Below, one piece after another: positions 1-10,049 of a DNA stretch of 64,000 nucleotides (positions are counted from its first letter, which is position 1; the number at the start of each line of letters is the position of its first letter). The stretch is from assembly GCF_015500055.1 (NCBI RefSeq), contig NZ_CP045492.1:3296501-3360500 (forward strand). Reading direction: 5' to 3'. The translations under genes and the position numbers were made by a program. The notes beneath the pieces were generated by a model. The model had not been told where the DNA came from. It worked only from the letters and a program-made list of their open reading frames with translations, and ran no database searches. Source of the DNA: Mesorhizobium sp. NBSH29. GTDB lineage: Bacteria; Pseudomonadota; Alphaproteobacteria; Rhizobiales; Rhizobiaceae.

Positions 1-2
1 TC

Positions 3-101
3 CGCTGGTGTCAGAGCCGCTACCGCACCTATCGCGCTTGGGACAACACCTATAAGCCAACGCAACACACCCGTCGCCAGTGCTGGTCTCCCTATAGCTG
101 A
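3..101 (+). CDS. BA14K-like protein, C-terminal fragment
   Basis: Only the last 32 codons lie in the window; the frame is open from the left edge to a TGA at 99-101. The visible peptide begins [17 protein letters not shown] and ends CWSPYS. A Cys near a run of Arg/Tyr, then an Asn-Thr-Tyr turn and a second Cys, resembles the C-terminal repeat of BA14K-like proteins (small secreted lectin-like proteins of Rhizobiales). The N-terminus and any signal peptide are outside the window, so the family call rests on this tail alone. A hairpin terminator follows directly, which supports this being a real gene end. Confidence 0.5.
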   Translation, partial: RWCQSRYRTYRAWDNTYKPTQHTRRQCWSPYS

Positions 102-128
102 TTGCGCACAGCCCATACTCTGATGGAA

Positions 129-155
129 AAGAGGCGCCCGTTCCGGACGCCTCTT
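129..155. terminator. Convergent bidirectional terminator hairpin
   Basis: Arms AAGAGGCG (129-136) and CGCCTCTT (148-155) are perfectly complementary around an 11-base loop. The hairpin lies between the stop of the BA14K-like gene and the stop of the GFA-family gene on the other strand, so it could end both transcripts. A-rich flank on the left gives a short U run for the minus-strand transcript. Confidence 0.7.
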
Positions 156-168
156 CTTACTGTGAAGT

Positions 169-585
169 TCATTCCTGCGGCATGCGTTGAAAATGCGTGA
201 GCTGGGGGTTTTGTTTGTCCCAGTCGAGCGCCAGAGCGGCGTAGGTTACGGCATGAGGTTCGAACTGGCCGGAATTGTCCAGACTTCCTGCGTGTATCGC
301 GATCAGCTCCGGCATAGCCACAAAGTTCAGGTAAACTGGCGCCCCACAGGTCGGGCAAAACGCATGTAGCTTGTCGTTGCCACTGTCGCCAGTCACGCTC
401 CATATCTTGGCTTTACCGGCAACTGTCACCCCGTCGCGTTTTGCGAACGTCAAATAGGATCCATGCCCCGTACCGCTGCGCTTGCGACAGTCGCCGCAAT
501 GGCAGTGATTTTGAAAAATGGGGGCGCTGTCGGTCTTATAACGGATAGCTCCACAAGCGCACCCGCCACGGTAGGTTTTTGACAT
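169..585 (-). CDS. GFA (glutathione-dependent formaldehyde-activating)/CENP-V family protein
   Basis: 138 residues, one GFA/CENP-V domain. The zinc ligands of the family are visible: C9 and C11 (GGCACGAIRY), C28/C30/C33 (CHCGDCRKRSG) and C77/C80 (FCPTCGAPVY). Family members bind zinc and some have been linked to S-hydroxymethylglutathione formation, but most small GFA proteins have no tested substrate, so no reaction is assigned. It is followed on the same strand by nothing else, and the SRPBCC and ArsR genes lie upstream with a 24-bp gap, so it may be the last gene of that small operon. Confidence 0.85.
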   Translation of the reverse strand: MSKTYRGGCACGAIRYKTDSAPIFQNHCHCGDCRKRSGTGHGSYLTFAKRDGVTVAGKAKIWSVTGDSGNDKLHAFCPTCGAPVYLNFVAMPELIAIHAGSLDNSGQFEPHAVTYAALALDWDKQNPQLTHFQRMPQE

Positions 586-609
586 AACACTGCTCCTTAT
601 GTGGCCTGC

Positions 610-1074
610 TCACGCAGCTTTCGGCTTCGCGAAGACATCAACTCCCTGCCCTGTCTCAAGCAGCGACTTGAGACTTGAAAGCACGATCGGCCAGCCCTCC
701 TGGATGCCGCTCGTCATAGCGCCGCCGGCTTCCAGCTCATCATGCGTCACGGTCAACTTCACCATCTCGTCATATTCTTCGATACTGAAGGTCACCCGGC
801 TATATGCGTCCGGTTCGTCCTTGCGCGAAGCAGATGCCCAACTCATAACAAGTCGCAAGGGTGGTGCGAATTCAATGACCTTGCCCGTCAGTTCGACCGT
901 CCGATCTTCATTGGTTCTCACATGTTCCCAAGTCGATCCAGGACGCCAATCGGATACATTTTCATGACCCCAATACCGTCGCGCGACATCCGGGCGGGTA
1001 ATCGCCTCAAACACTTTTTCAGGGGTAGAAACAATATAGGTAACGTAGACAAAACTGGTCTTCTCAGCGGTCAT
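610..1074 (-). CDS. SRPBCC (AHSA1-like) domain protein
   Basis: 154 residues forming a single START/Bet v1-like helix-grip fold of the AHSA1 type. Recognisable pieces are the N-terminal strand ending in STPEKVFEAIT, the RRYWGHENVSDWRPGS segment and the C-terminal helix starting at EGWPIVLSSLKSLLETG. Such proteins bind hydrophobic ligands in a cavity; the ligand is unknown. The gene overlaps the ArsR gene by 11 bp (1064-1074), so translation is probably coupled. ArsR-SRPBCC pairs are widespread, and the ArsR member presumably controls the pair. Confidence 0.85.
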   Translation of the reverse strand: MTAEKTSFVYVTYIVSTPEKVFEAITRPDVARRYWGHENVSDWRPGSTWEHVRTNEDRTVELTGKVIEFAPPLRLVMSWASASRKDEPDAYSRVTFSIEEYDEMVKLTVTHDELEAGGAMTSGIQEGWPIVLSSLKSLLETGQGVDVFAKPKAA

Positions 1075-1408
1075 TATGCCCTCCTTCGAGCTCGGTTTTC
1101 AGGTCGTGCAGCAGGGTCAGCCGTTGGTGCTCGAATTTTCGGATCCACCGTTCATAGACTTCGTAGAGCGGTACCGGATTGATAAAGTGCAGCTTTTCGC
1201 GGCCCTTTTTAATCGTGCTCAAAAGGTTGGCGTCTTCGAGAATGCCAAGGTGCTGGGTTGCGGATTGTCGGGCCATACTAAGATGCTCGCAAAGCTCTCC
1301 CAGCGTCTGCCCGTTACGCTCGCTCAAACGGTCGAGCAGATTCCTTCGGGTCGGATCGCCGAGCGCCTTGAACACCCTGTCTGTCTGTTCCGATTCCGTC
1401 ATTTTCAT
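1064..1408 (-). CDS. ArsR-family winged-helix transcriptional regulator
   Basis: 114 residues with a winged helix-turn-helix: FKALGDPTRRNLLDRL (helix 1-2), LGELCEHLSMARQSATQHLG (helix-turn-helix) and a wing near KKGREKLHFINP. A single Cys in LGELCEHL is not the full CxC metal motif of ArsR/SmtB, so metal sensing is not implied. It is first in an operon with the overlapping SRPBCC gene. A 20-bp palindrome sits exactly between a consensus -35 and the -10 directly upstream, which suggests autorepression. The -10 is 6 bases from this ATG, so the mRNA is probably leaderless. Confidence 0.9.
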   Translation of the reverse strand: MKMTESEQTDRVFKALGDPTRRNLLDRLSERNGQTLGELCEHLSMARQSATQHLGILEDANLLSTIKKGREKLHFINPVPLYEVYERWIRKFEHQRLTLLHDLKTELEGGHNDR

Positions 1409-1414
1409 AATTTC

Positions 1415-1442
1415 ATTATGCAGGTAGATACCTGCATGTCAA
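1415..1442 (-). promoter_or_regulatory. Promoter with palindromic ArsR operator in the spacer
   Basis: Read on the minus strand: TTGACA (1442-1437), a 16-base spacer, then CATAAT (1420-1415). The perfect palindrome ATGCAGGTAGATACCTGCAT (1418-1437, 9-bp arms, 2-base centre) fills the spacer and touches both hexamers. The ArsR start codon is at 1408, where transcription would be expected to begin. Binding here would occlude RNA polymerase. The assignment to this ArsR protein is inferred from position. Confidence 0.75.
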
Positions 1443-1538
1443 GCTCTACGTATCACGAAAGCCTCGTGCCGTAGTTTACCCGCTATCGCGAAACAGCTAG
1501 AGGTAGATCGGTCAGAAAAGGCGTTGGGCAAATTAGGC

Positions 1539-1832
1539 ATGACTGATCTCTCAAAACCGAGGGCAACACGCGAACGCAGGAAACGCGTACTGAAGGGCGC
1601 CACCATCTTGACAGGCATCAACAATTCAGAAGTGAACTGCACCATACGCAACATGCATGCTGAAGGCGCAGAACTGACCGTTGCACCGGAAAGTCCGGTG
1701 CCGCAGCAATTTCTGCTCTATGTTCCGATTGACGGCATCGCCTACCGCGCTTCGGTGCGCTGGCGCAAAGGTAATTTGGTCGGCGTCGCATTCGACGGCA
1801 CCGAGCCGAAACCTGCATGGCACTACGGCTGA
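1539..1832 (+). CDS. PilZ-domain protein
   Basis: 97 residues from the ATG at 1539 (an in-frame TTG at 1524 is less likely). It has an Arg-rich N-terminus (RERRKRV), matching the RxxxR part of the PilZ c-di-GMP motif, and IRNMHAEGAEL where the family has (D/N)xSxxG. The usual Ser is His here, so c-di-GMP binding is uncertain. The rest (LYVPIDGIAYRASVRWRKG, VGVAF) fits the PilZ beta-barrel. It stands alone between the divergent ArsR operon and the convergent aminotransferase. A diguanylate cyclase occurs elsewhere in the window (20245-21036). Confidence 0.75.
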   Translation: MTDLSKPRATRERRKRVLKGATILTGINNSEVNCTIRNMHAEGAELTVAPESPVPQQFLLYVPIDGIAYRASVRWRKGNLVGVAFDGTEPKPAWHYG

Positions 1833-1842
1833 AGACCCTGGG

Positions 1843-3078
1843 TCAGCCGGCGGTCTGATTGCCTGTCCGGGACAGTTGCTTCGCGACTAAACGCCCGAGC
1901 CGCGCGATCCCATCCCCGATCATCTCTTCAGTGGCGCAGGAATAGCTGAGCCTCAATGTATTGGAACCCGAACCATCGGCAAAGAAGGCGCGGCCAGGCA
2001 CGAAGGCCACCTTCTCGCTGGCAACGGAACTCGTCAGCAGCTCCGCGCAGTCAATTCCCTCAGGCAGCGTCACGAAAATGAACATGCCACCTTCCGGCCT
2101 TGTCCACTGCGTGCCTTCCGGCATGGAACGCTCTAGCGCCGCCAGCATGGCGTCGCGGCGCTTTGCATAGGCGGCACGGACCTTGGCCACCTGAGCGTCA
2201 AAGCCGCCGCGTGCAACGAGATTGACCGCCATCTGGTTGATCGTTGGCGAGTGTAGGTCGGCCGCCTGCTTCATCAACACCAGTTTATGGATTACCGGCT
2301 TTGCCGCACACACAAAGCCGACGCGCAGTCCGGGTGCCAGTGTTTTGGAAAAGCTGCCACAATAGATGGTTCGCGTGTTCTCAATCCCGCCCTTGCGCGC
2401 GCAATCCAGCGCTAGCATCGGCGCAATGGCTTCACCATCATAGCGCAGCGATTGGTATGCGGCATCTTCCAAAACAGCAATGTCCAGTTCATCGGCAAGG
2501 CCGAGCACGTTCTCACGATCAAGAAGCGAAAGGGTATTGCCGGTTGGATTGGCAAAATCAGCAGAGGTGTAGGCAAATTTTACCCGACTGCCGGCCTTCC
2601 CTGCCGCCTCCAGATAGGATTTAGGGGTTCGGTTTCCACCCAGCCTGTCATAGACAGGCTCATAGGCGTTAAAGGCCTGAAGTGCGCCAAGATAGGTCGG
2701 CCAGGACACCAGCGCGGTATCGCCGGGGGACAGAAACAGCTTGCCCAGATAATCCAGCGCCTGCTGGGAGCCGGACGTGATGAAGATGTTGTCTACATCA
2801 CAAACGACGCCAATCTTCACCATTTCCCCAACCAGCCACTCGCGCAGCGGCTTGTATCCTTCGCTGACCGAATATTGCAGCGCAGCGCCCGTTTCCGGCC
2901 CACTGAGTATGGTTTGGTAGGCCTCGCGGAAAGCCGCATCAGGAAACAGCGTCGGATCAGGAATGCCGCCGGCGAAGGAAATAATGTCGGGCTGGTCAAG
3001 CAGCTTCAGAAGCTCGCGTATCTCCGAAGCGCGCATCCGTGTCGAGCGGTCGGCGAAAATCTTTTCCCAGGCAAGCAT
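1843..3078 (-). CDS. PLP-dependent aminotransferase (class I/II, 2-aminoadipate transaminase type)
   Basis: 411 residues, fold-type I aminotransferase. SFAGGIPDPTLFP near the N-terminus is typical of the MocR/2-aminoadipate aminotransferase group. Visible active-site pieces are SWPTYLGA, the NPTG at 177-180, ED at 204-205 and the PLP lysine K245 in GSFSKTLAPGLRVGF. The protein has no GntR DNA-binding domain, so it is an enzyme and not a MocR regulator. Substrate cannot be read from sequence; aromatic, branched-chain or 2-aminoadipate are possible. AGGA lies 8 bases before the ATG. It is a single gene, stop facing the PilZ gene. Confidence 0.88.
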   Translation of the reverse strand: MLAWEKIFADRSTRMRASEIRELLKLLDQPDIISFAGGIPDPTLFPDAAFREAYQTILSGPETGAALQYSVSEGYKPLREWLVGEMVKIGVVCDVDNIFITSGSQQALDYLGKLFLSPGDTALVSWPTYLGALQAFNAYEPVYDRLGGNRTPKSYLEAAGKAGSRVKFAYTSADFANPTGNTLSLLDRENVLGLADELDIAVLEDAAYQSLRYDGEAIAPMLALDCARKGGIENTRTIYCGSFSKTLAPGLRVGFVCAAKPVIHKLVLMKQAADLHSPTINQMAVNLVARGGFDAQVAKVRAAYAKRRDAMLAALERSMPEGTQWTRPEGGMFIFVTLPEGIDCAELLTSSVASEKVAFVPGRAFFADGSGSNTLRLSYSCATEEMIGDGIARLGRLVAKQLSRTGNQTAG

Positions 3079-3138
3079 AAAGGCAAATCCTGAATGGTTA
3101 GGTCAGGACTACTGACCTAGTTAAATGGAGCGAAAAAA

Positions 3139-3158
3139 GCCGGAGCGTTTGCTCCGGC
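3139..3158 (-). terminator. Rho-independent terminator of ilvC
   Basis: GCCGGAGC (3139-3146), loop GTTT, GCTCCGGC (3151-3158): a perfect 8-bp stem. The plus-strand A6 at 3133-3138 becomes a U run after the stem for minus-strand transcripts, so it ends the tetR-ilvC transcript, about 20 bp after the ilvC stop. Confidence 0.92.
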
Positions 3159-3178
3159 CTTTCCGAATAGAGAAAGAA

Positions 3179-4868
<1,690 letters not shown>

Positions 4869-4875
4869 CAACAGA

Positions 4876-4904
4876 AAACCGTACCGTACGTTACGGTTCG
4901 GTTT
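4876..4904. promoter_or_regulatory. TetR operator upstream of tetR-ilvC
   Basis: Left arm AAACCGTACCGTA (4876-4888), centre CGT, right arm TACGGTTCGGTTT (4892-4904); 12 of 13 arm positions pair. On the minus strand a possible promoter TTGCAT (4930-4925), 17-base spacer, CATAAA (4907-4902) overlaps the palindrome at the -10, so bound repressor would block initiation. Size and symmetry fit a TetR operator. Confidence 0.75.
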
Positions 4905-4990
4905 ATGCCGCAGCTTTGTCGTCGATGCAAGCAGCGAGCATCAAATTTTTCTGATCCTGCGGCTTTTAGGGGCTGACCAAGCGGAACCTG

Positions 4991-6913
4991 CTACACGGTC
5001 ACCTGAGTACCGACCTCGATGACGCGACCGGTCGGGATCTGGAAATATTCAGTCGCGTCGGCGGCGGTGCGCGCAAGCCCGATGAACATTCGGTCCTGCC
5101 ACAACGGCATGCCGGAATTTGGCGACGCCTTCAACGAGCGCCGCGACAGGAAGAACGATGTCGTCATGATATCAAATTTCCAGCCCTGCTTGCGGCAGAT
5201 GGCCATCGCCTTCGGAATATTCGGCTGTTCCATGTAGCCGAAATTCATCGTCACCCGCATGAACAGGTCGTTTATCGGGTCCATCTTCACCCGTTCTGAT
5301 TCAGGCACTGTGGGCTCCTGTGCCGTCACCACTGACAGAATGACATTGTGCTCGTGCAGCACTTTGTAGTGCTTGAGACTGTGCATCAGAGCGGTCGGCG
5401 CGCTGTTGGGATCACTGGTCAGAAAAACGGCCGTACCCGGCACCAGCTGCGGAGGCTTCTTCTGCAATTGCTCGGTCAGAAAATCGAGCGGGATCTCGTT
5501 CTTGCGGGTCTTTTCAAACAACATCCTGCTGCCGCGCACCCAGGTCGCCATGATCAGCGCCATGATTGCCGCAACGCCGATTGACACCCAGCCCCCGTCG
5601 GCGATCTTGACCGCATTAGCGAGGAAGAAGCCGGTGTCGATGATGCCGAACAGAATAGCCAGCGCCAACGCAGCAGCAAGCGTCCACTTCCAGCGCCAGC
5701 GCATGACCACAAACAACAAGATAGTTGTCACCAGCATCTCACCTGTCACCGAAATGCCGTAAGCTGACGCAAGCGCCGAGGATTCTCCAAAACTGATAAC
5801 CAGCACCATCACACCAATGGCAAGAAGCATGTTCACGCGCGGCATGTAGATCTGACCTGACTGCATTTCCGACGTGTGCTGGATCTCGAAGCGCGGCAAG
5901 ATCGAAAGCTGTACCGCCTGCCGCGTCAGCGAATATGCACCCGAGATCACCGCTTGGCTGGCAATCACGGTTGCGGCAGTTGCCAGAATGACCATCGGCA
6001 AAAGCGACCATTCAGGCAGCATTTCAAAGAACGGGTTGCGAGGCGTGCCGCCCCGCGCCATGACGAAGGCCCCTTGGCCAAAATAGTTGAGCAAAAGGCT
6101 TGGAAATACGATCGCCAGCCATGCCGCCACGATCGGGCGACGGCCAAAGTGTCCGAGATCGACATAAAGCGCCTCTGCACCCGTCACCGCCAGAAATACC
6201 GCGCCGACCGTGATGAAAGCTACCTCATGCTGCGTGGTGAGATAAGCCACCGCGTAGTAGGGATTGACTGCCAGCAGCACACTCGGGTCATCGGAGATGT
6301 GGTACAGCCCGGCTCCACCGATCGCCAGAAACCATACCGCGGTGATCGGGCCGAAGACATTGGCGACCCGTCCGGTGCCAAACCGCTGCACCGAAAAGAG
6401 CACGGCCAGGATCACCAGCGTAATCGGCACGACATAAGGCGCAAACGCCGGCGTAACGACATTGAGTCCCTCCACTGCCGAAAGCACCGAGATGGCGGGC
6501 GTGATGATGGCGTCACCGAAAAACAGCGCCGCGCCGCAAATTCCAATGGCCAGGATGGCACCGGAGGCGCGCGGATAGGCGCTCCTTGCGAGCGCCATGA
6601 GGGACAGCGTGCCGCCCTCACCCCGATTGTCGGCGCGCAGAACGAAGATCACATATTTAACCGTGACGATGACCGTCAGCGCCCAGACTATCAGCGACAA
6701 CACGCCGAGCACGTCCTCGCGCGTTGCAAGCCCTGCGCCCGATGAGGCGTGGAGTGCCTCGCGAAATGCGTAGATGGGACTGGTGCCGATATCGCCAAAC
6801 ACCACGCCCAGCGCACCGAGCATGAGTATGGGCATCTTCTGGCGGCGTGGCGCATCATGGTCGACCGGTTGCGCGCCTGGTTCGGCGCGCCCGCCCGCTT
6901 TGGCATATGCCAT
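4991..6913 (-). CDS. kup: Potassium uptake protein Kup
   Basis: 640 residues, usual Kup/HAK/KUP length. After a short hydrophilic N-terminus it starts the conserved [20 protein letters not shown], then about 12 membrane helices, with other family blocks such as [29 protein letters not shown] and [18 protein letters not shown]. The last roughly 130 residues form the cytosolic C-terminal domain. Kup proteins import K+ with protons. Start ATG 6913 has GGAG upstream. pdxJ lies 91 bp upstream on the same strand; no functional link is obvious. Confidence 0.96.
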   Translation of the reverse strand: MAYAKAGGRAEPGAQPVDHDAPRRQKMPILMLGALGVVFGDIGTSPIYAFREALHASSGAGLATREDVLGVLSLIVWALTVIVTVKYVIFVLRADNRGEGGTLSLMALARSAYPRASGAILAIGICGAALFFGDAIITPAISVLSAVEGLNVVTPAFAPYVVPITLVILAVLFSVQRFGTGRVANVFGPITAVWFLAIGGAGLYHISDDPSVLLAVNPYYAVAYLTTQHEVAFITVGAVFLAVTGAEALYVDLGHFGRRPIVAAWLAIVFPSLLLNYFGQGAFVMARGGTPRNPFFEMLPEWSLLPMVILATAATVIASQAVISGAYSLTRQAVQLSILPRFEIQHTSEMQSGQIYMPRVNMLLAIGVMVLVISFGESSALASAYGISVTGEMLVTTILLFVVMRWRWKWTLAAALALAILFGIIDTGFFLANAVKIADGGWVSIGVAAIMALIMATWVRGSRMLFEKTRKNEIPLDFLTEQLQKKPPQLVPGTAVFLTSDPNSAPTALMHSLKHYKVLHEHNVILSVVTAQEPTVPESERVKMDPINDLFMRVTMNFGYMEQPNIPKAMAICRKQGWKFDIMTTSFFLSRRSLKASPNSGMPLWQDRMFIGLARTAADATEYFQIPTGRVIEVGTQVTV

Positions 6914-7004
6914 TGATAGCTACTCCATCCGGAACTGGCGGGCTGCGATAGTCCTGTTGCAGTGCAAAAGCAATGGTGTTGTTACTTAGGGGACCCGGAG
7001 CGGA

Positions 7005-7745
7005 TCACCACCCGCTTGCTTTCAAAAATCTTCCGACGGCGCCCGCCATCCCATATTCCAGCGCGTCCGCTGTCAACCCGTGGCCGATCGAGACCTCGGC
7101 AAGTCGTGGCAGACGTCGCATGAGCGCCGGCAGGTTAGCAACAGTCAGATCATGGCCTGCGTTGACCTCGAGCCCGGCAGAAAATGCAGCCTCGGCGGTT
7201 TTCCCTAACCTTTCCAATTCGTTGGAACCGCTAGCTGAATCATCGTGACAGGAGCCGTAAGGTCCCGTGTACAGTTCGATCCGGTCAGCACCCGTCGCCG
7301 CCGCAGCTGCGACGCCAGCGGGATCAGCATCTGCAAATAGCGAAACGCGAAAGCCGTTTTTCTTCAAACGCTGCACGGTTCGCGCCAGAAAGTCGCGATG
7401 TGCGACAAAATCCCAGCCATGGTCTGAAGTTGCCTGCGATGGGTCATCAGGCACTAGCGTAACCTGTTCTGGCTCGATCTTTTCCACAAGTTCCAGAAAT
7501 TCGGCGGTCGGATAGCCCTCGATGTTAAACTCCGCACCAGGAAACTCATCGTCGATCAGTGCACGCAACACCGGCAGGTCGCTCATCCGCGTATGGCGCT
7601 CATCAGGACGCGGATGGACAGTCAGCCCGTGCGCACCCGCGGTAAGCGCCACCCGCCCCAACCCCTCAACGCTTGGCCAAGGCAGGTCGCGCCGATTGCG
7701 GAGCATGGCGACTGCGTTGAGATTGACCGACAATCTTGCGGGCAT
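7005..7745 (-). CDS. pdxJ: Pyridoxine 5'-phosphate synthase
   Basis: 246 residues, full-length PdxJ TIM barrel. It joins 1-deoxyxylulose 5-phosphate and 3-amino-2-oxopropyl phosphate to give pyridoxine 5'-phosphate in the DXP-dependent vitamin B6 pathway. Family signatures include [14 protein letters not shown] at the N-terminus, [30 protein letters not shown] and [16 protein letters not shown], with [13 protein letters not shown] near the end. Single gene or first of a two-gene unit with kup. The 229-bp region upstream is divergent to the PP2C gene and shows no clear element. Confidence 0.96.
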   Translation of the reverse strand: MPARLSVNLNAVAMLRNRRDLPWPSVEGLGRVALTAGAHGLTVHPRPDERHTRMSDLPVLRALIDDEFPGAEFNIEGYPTAEFLELVEKIEPEQVTLVPDDPSQATSDHGWDFVAHRDFLARTVQRLKKNGFRVSLFADADPAGVAAAAATGADRIELYTGPYGSCHDDSASGSNELERLGKTAEAAFSAGLEVNAGHDLTVANLPALMRRLPRLAEVSIGHGLTADALEYGMAGAVGRFLKASGW

Positions 7746-7974
7746 GAAATGGGTCCTGAGGAAAAACTTTTAGCTGAGGCAGGTATAGTCGATTTACCTG
7801 GAACGGCCAGCCTTGTTTGTTGTTCCAGCGCGCCGCTGCTGCTCTAGATAGAACGTATATTAGCGTTCACATCTTTGACAGAAGCCGCGAATCCTTCGCA
7901 TTGGGATAGGGCGCCGGTCACATGGCCGACACAGGAGGCATCCAAAAGGCCCTCATGAAGATTCGATTCCCCAA

Positions 7975-8856
7975 ATGAACGCCTCACCATTTCTGCGCAT
8001 TATCGATATGGTTTCGGAGGCCGGAGATCCGCAGCGCGTCAACGAAGACGCTGCAGGTGGCAACCGCTGCTCTGCCTTCGTCATCGATGGCGCGACCGGA
8101 CTCGGCACCAAGCCCATTGTCGGCCTTGAGGGTTCCGATGCGGCATGGCTGGCACGCCTGGCCAAAACCTTTTTCGAGCAGAAAATCACTCCAGCTCGCG
8201 CCATGGCCGATTTGGTGCGCACGTTGAACAAGCAGGCTGCGACCGTAATACACGAGACGGGAGGTGGCTTGCCCATTGCCGCCTGGAACCTGCCCGTCGC
8301 CAGTTTTCAGCTGGTGAGGGTGGAGAGCGGAGGGCTCGTAACCTATGGCCTTGGAGATTGCCGGCTGTTTCTTGCGGATGTGCAAGGTCGTATGATCGAG
8401 ACAACCGCGTTGAAGGGTAGCCAGGCCCGCGAAAGCGAGAATGCCCGCAAGGCAATCGCTCATGCAGGCGGGCTTGCCGCGATACAGTCGCTTGCCAACG
8501 ACCCCACCGTGCGCGACGAGCTGCGCCGCCACAGAGGCTGCTACAACAGCGAGGGCGGAAGCGTCTGGACCCTTGGCACGGAGCCTGCAGCAGCAAAACA
8601 TCTCGTCTGCGAACAACTGCCAGCAAAACTGCCTGCTATCGGATTGTTGTGCACCGACGGTTTTGCCGCGCTCTGCGACCTTTATAACCGATATGATCCC
8701 AAAGGACTGGTCGAAGCGGCCCATACATGCGGTCTGAAGGCGCTGATGGCGCAATTGCGCACGATTGAAAAGTCAGAAGACCCTGACGGCCAGCGCTATC
8801 CGCGTTTCAAGGTGTCGGACGACGCCACGGCGCTGTTGTTTGAGGTGATGCCGTGA
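7975..8856 (+). CDS. PP2C-like serine/threonine phosphatase
   Basis: 293 residues resembling the PPM/PP2C fold. Metal and phosphate motifs in order: QRVNEDA (motif 1), FVIDGATGLG (motif 2, the DG metal ligand), GLGDCRLFLAD, LLCTDGFAAL and SDDATALLFEV (last Asp ligand). All expected Asp residues are present, so it is probably active as an Mn2+/Mg2+-dependent phosphatase in the cytoplasm; the target is unknown. There are no membrane or sensor domains. It converges with the RecD-like helicase gene, with 12 bp between stops, so a functional link is not implied. Confidence 0.8.
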   Translation: MNASPFLRIIDMVSEAGDPQRVNEDAAGGNRCSAFVIDGATGLGTKPIVGLEGSDAAWLARLAKTFFEQKITPARAMADLVRTLNKQAATVIHETGGGLPIAAWNLPVASFQLVRVESGGLVTYGLGDCRLFLADVQGRMIETTALKGSQARESENARKAIAHAGGLAAIQSLANDPTVRDELRRHRGCYNSEGGSVWTLGTEPAAAKHLVCEQLPAKLPAIGLLCTDGFAALCDLYNRYDPKGLVEAAHTCGLKALMAQLRTIEKSEDPDGQRYPRFKVSDDATALLFEVMP

Positions 8857-8868
8857 TCGGCAATGAAG

Positions 8869-9996
8869 TCAGCGCACGATGGTCAGTCGCTCCGCAGCCC
8901 GGGTAATCGCCGTATAGAGCCAGCGCTGGCGCGTATCTTTGAACGCCCAGCTTTCGTCGAAAAGGACGATATCGTTCCACTGCGAGCCCTGTGCCTTGTG
9001 TACGGTCAGCGCATAGCCATAGTCGAAATCGTCAAAGCGCTTCTTCTGCTGCCAGGGAATATCAGCGTCGGGCGCCTCGAATGCCGCCTTCATCAGCTTG
9101 ATTTTTGCCACCCCGCGATCGGGATCGTCTTCTTCGGGCGAGACCAACAGGTTGATGCCAGGTTTGACCGTTTCGCGCGACGCTGTCATCACTTTCCACA
9201 GCGAGCCGTTGAGCAAGCCCTTGGAGGGATCATTGCGAAGGCACACGAGCTTGTCGCCGGCTTGTGGATAGTCCGCGGAAAACCCTTTCAGCTCCCGCAA
9301 CCGCATATTGTAGCGCCGCCGCGTCCGATTGGTGCCGACCAGAACCTGGTCTGCCTTGAGCACAAGCTCCTGCGTGACGTCCTCCTTGCCGATCACCTGC
9401 GCGGTGCCGAAATCGCCACGCATAAACTCGCGCCCCTCCCGCACATCGAGCGCCAGCCGCAGAATTGGATTGTCACGCGCCTGGCGATGAATTTCGGTCA
9501 GCAAAAAATCGGGCTCGTGTTCGGTAAAAAACCCACCGCCCGAAATCGGCGGCAGCTGCGCCGGATCGCCAAGCACGAGAATGGGCGTACCAAACGTCAA
9601 CAGGTCGCGGCCCAGTTGTTCGTCCACCATCGAGCATTCATCGATGATCACCAGTTTGGCGCGCGATATAGGGCTCTGCCGGTTGAGTGAGAATGTCGGC
9701 GACATCGATGTCTTACCGGTGATCTCGTCGGCGACACTTTCCTCGCCGCGCGGCCGGTAGATTAGCGAATGGATGGTACGCGCGTTGATAGCGCCTTTAG
9801 AGCGCAGAACCTGCGCAGCCTTGCCGGTGAAAGCGGCAAACTGGACCTGCCCGTCAACATGCTCGGCAAAATACTTGGCAAGCGTTGTCTTGCCGGTTCC
9901 CGCATAGCCGAACAGCCGAAAAACCTGCGGCGCGCCGGCCTTTAGCCAGCGGGCCACCGCCTGCAGCGCATTGTCCTGTTGTGGCGAAAGCTCCAT
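8869..9996 (-). CDS. RecD-like ATP-dependent DNA helicase (SF1)
   Basis: 375 residues, a short stand-alone SF1B helicase. Walker A GYAGTGKT at 30-37, FTGKAAQVLRSKG (motif Ia), VIIDECSMVD (Walker B), LGDPAQLPPI (motif III), and YGYALTVHKAQGSQW and YTAITRA (motifs V/VI, UvrD C-terminal 2 domain). It lacks the N-terminal extension of RecD2 and there is no recB/recC nearby. Proteins like this are common in Rhizobiales under the label AAA family ATPase; the precise repair role is not established. Small MFS gene lies upstream, 53 bp away, same strand. Confidence 0.9.
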   Translation of the reverse strand: MELSPQQDNALQAVARWLKAGAPQVFRLFGYAGTGKTTLAKYFAEHVDGQVQFAAFTGKAAQVLRSKGAINARTIHSLIYRPRGEESVADEITGKTSMSPTFSLNRQSPISRAKLVIIDECSMVDEQLGRDLLTFGTPILVLGDPAQLPPISGGGFFTEHEPDFLLTEIHRQARDNPILRLALDVREGREFMRGDFGTAQVIGKEDVTQELVLKADQVLVGTNRTRRRYNMRLRELKGFSADYPQAGDKLVCLRNDPSKGLLNGSLWKVMTASRETVKPGINLLVSPEEDDPDRGVAKIKLMKAAFEAPDADIPWQQKKRFDDFDYGYALTVHKAQGSQWNDIVLFDESWAFKDTRQRWLYTAITRAAERLTIVR

Positions 9997-10049
9997 TCCG
10001 AACCAGTGACAGGATTCGACGTGTCAGGGCAAGCTCGCATCAACCCAAC

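Noticed and set aside
5876-6745. 289-codon plus-strand frame opposite kup
   Set aside because: Very His/Arg/Gln rich shadow of a membrane-protein gene; the Kup reading is unambiguous.
7746-7974. Riboswitch or RNA between pdxJ and the PP2C gene
   Set aside because: No conserved fold, hairpin or U run could be recognised in this 229-bp divergent region.
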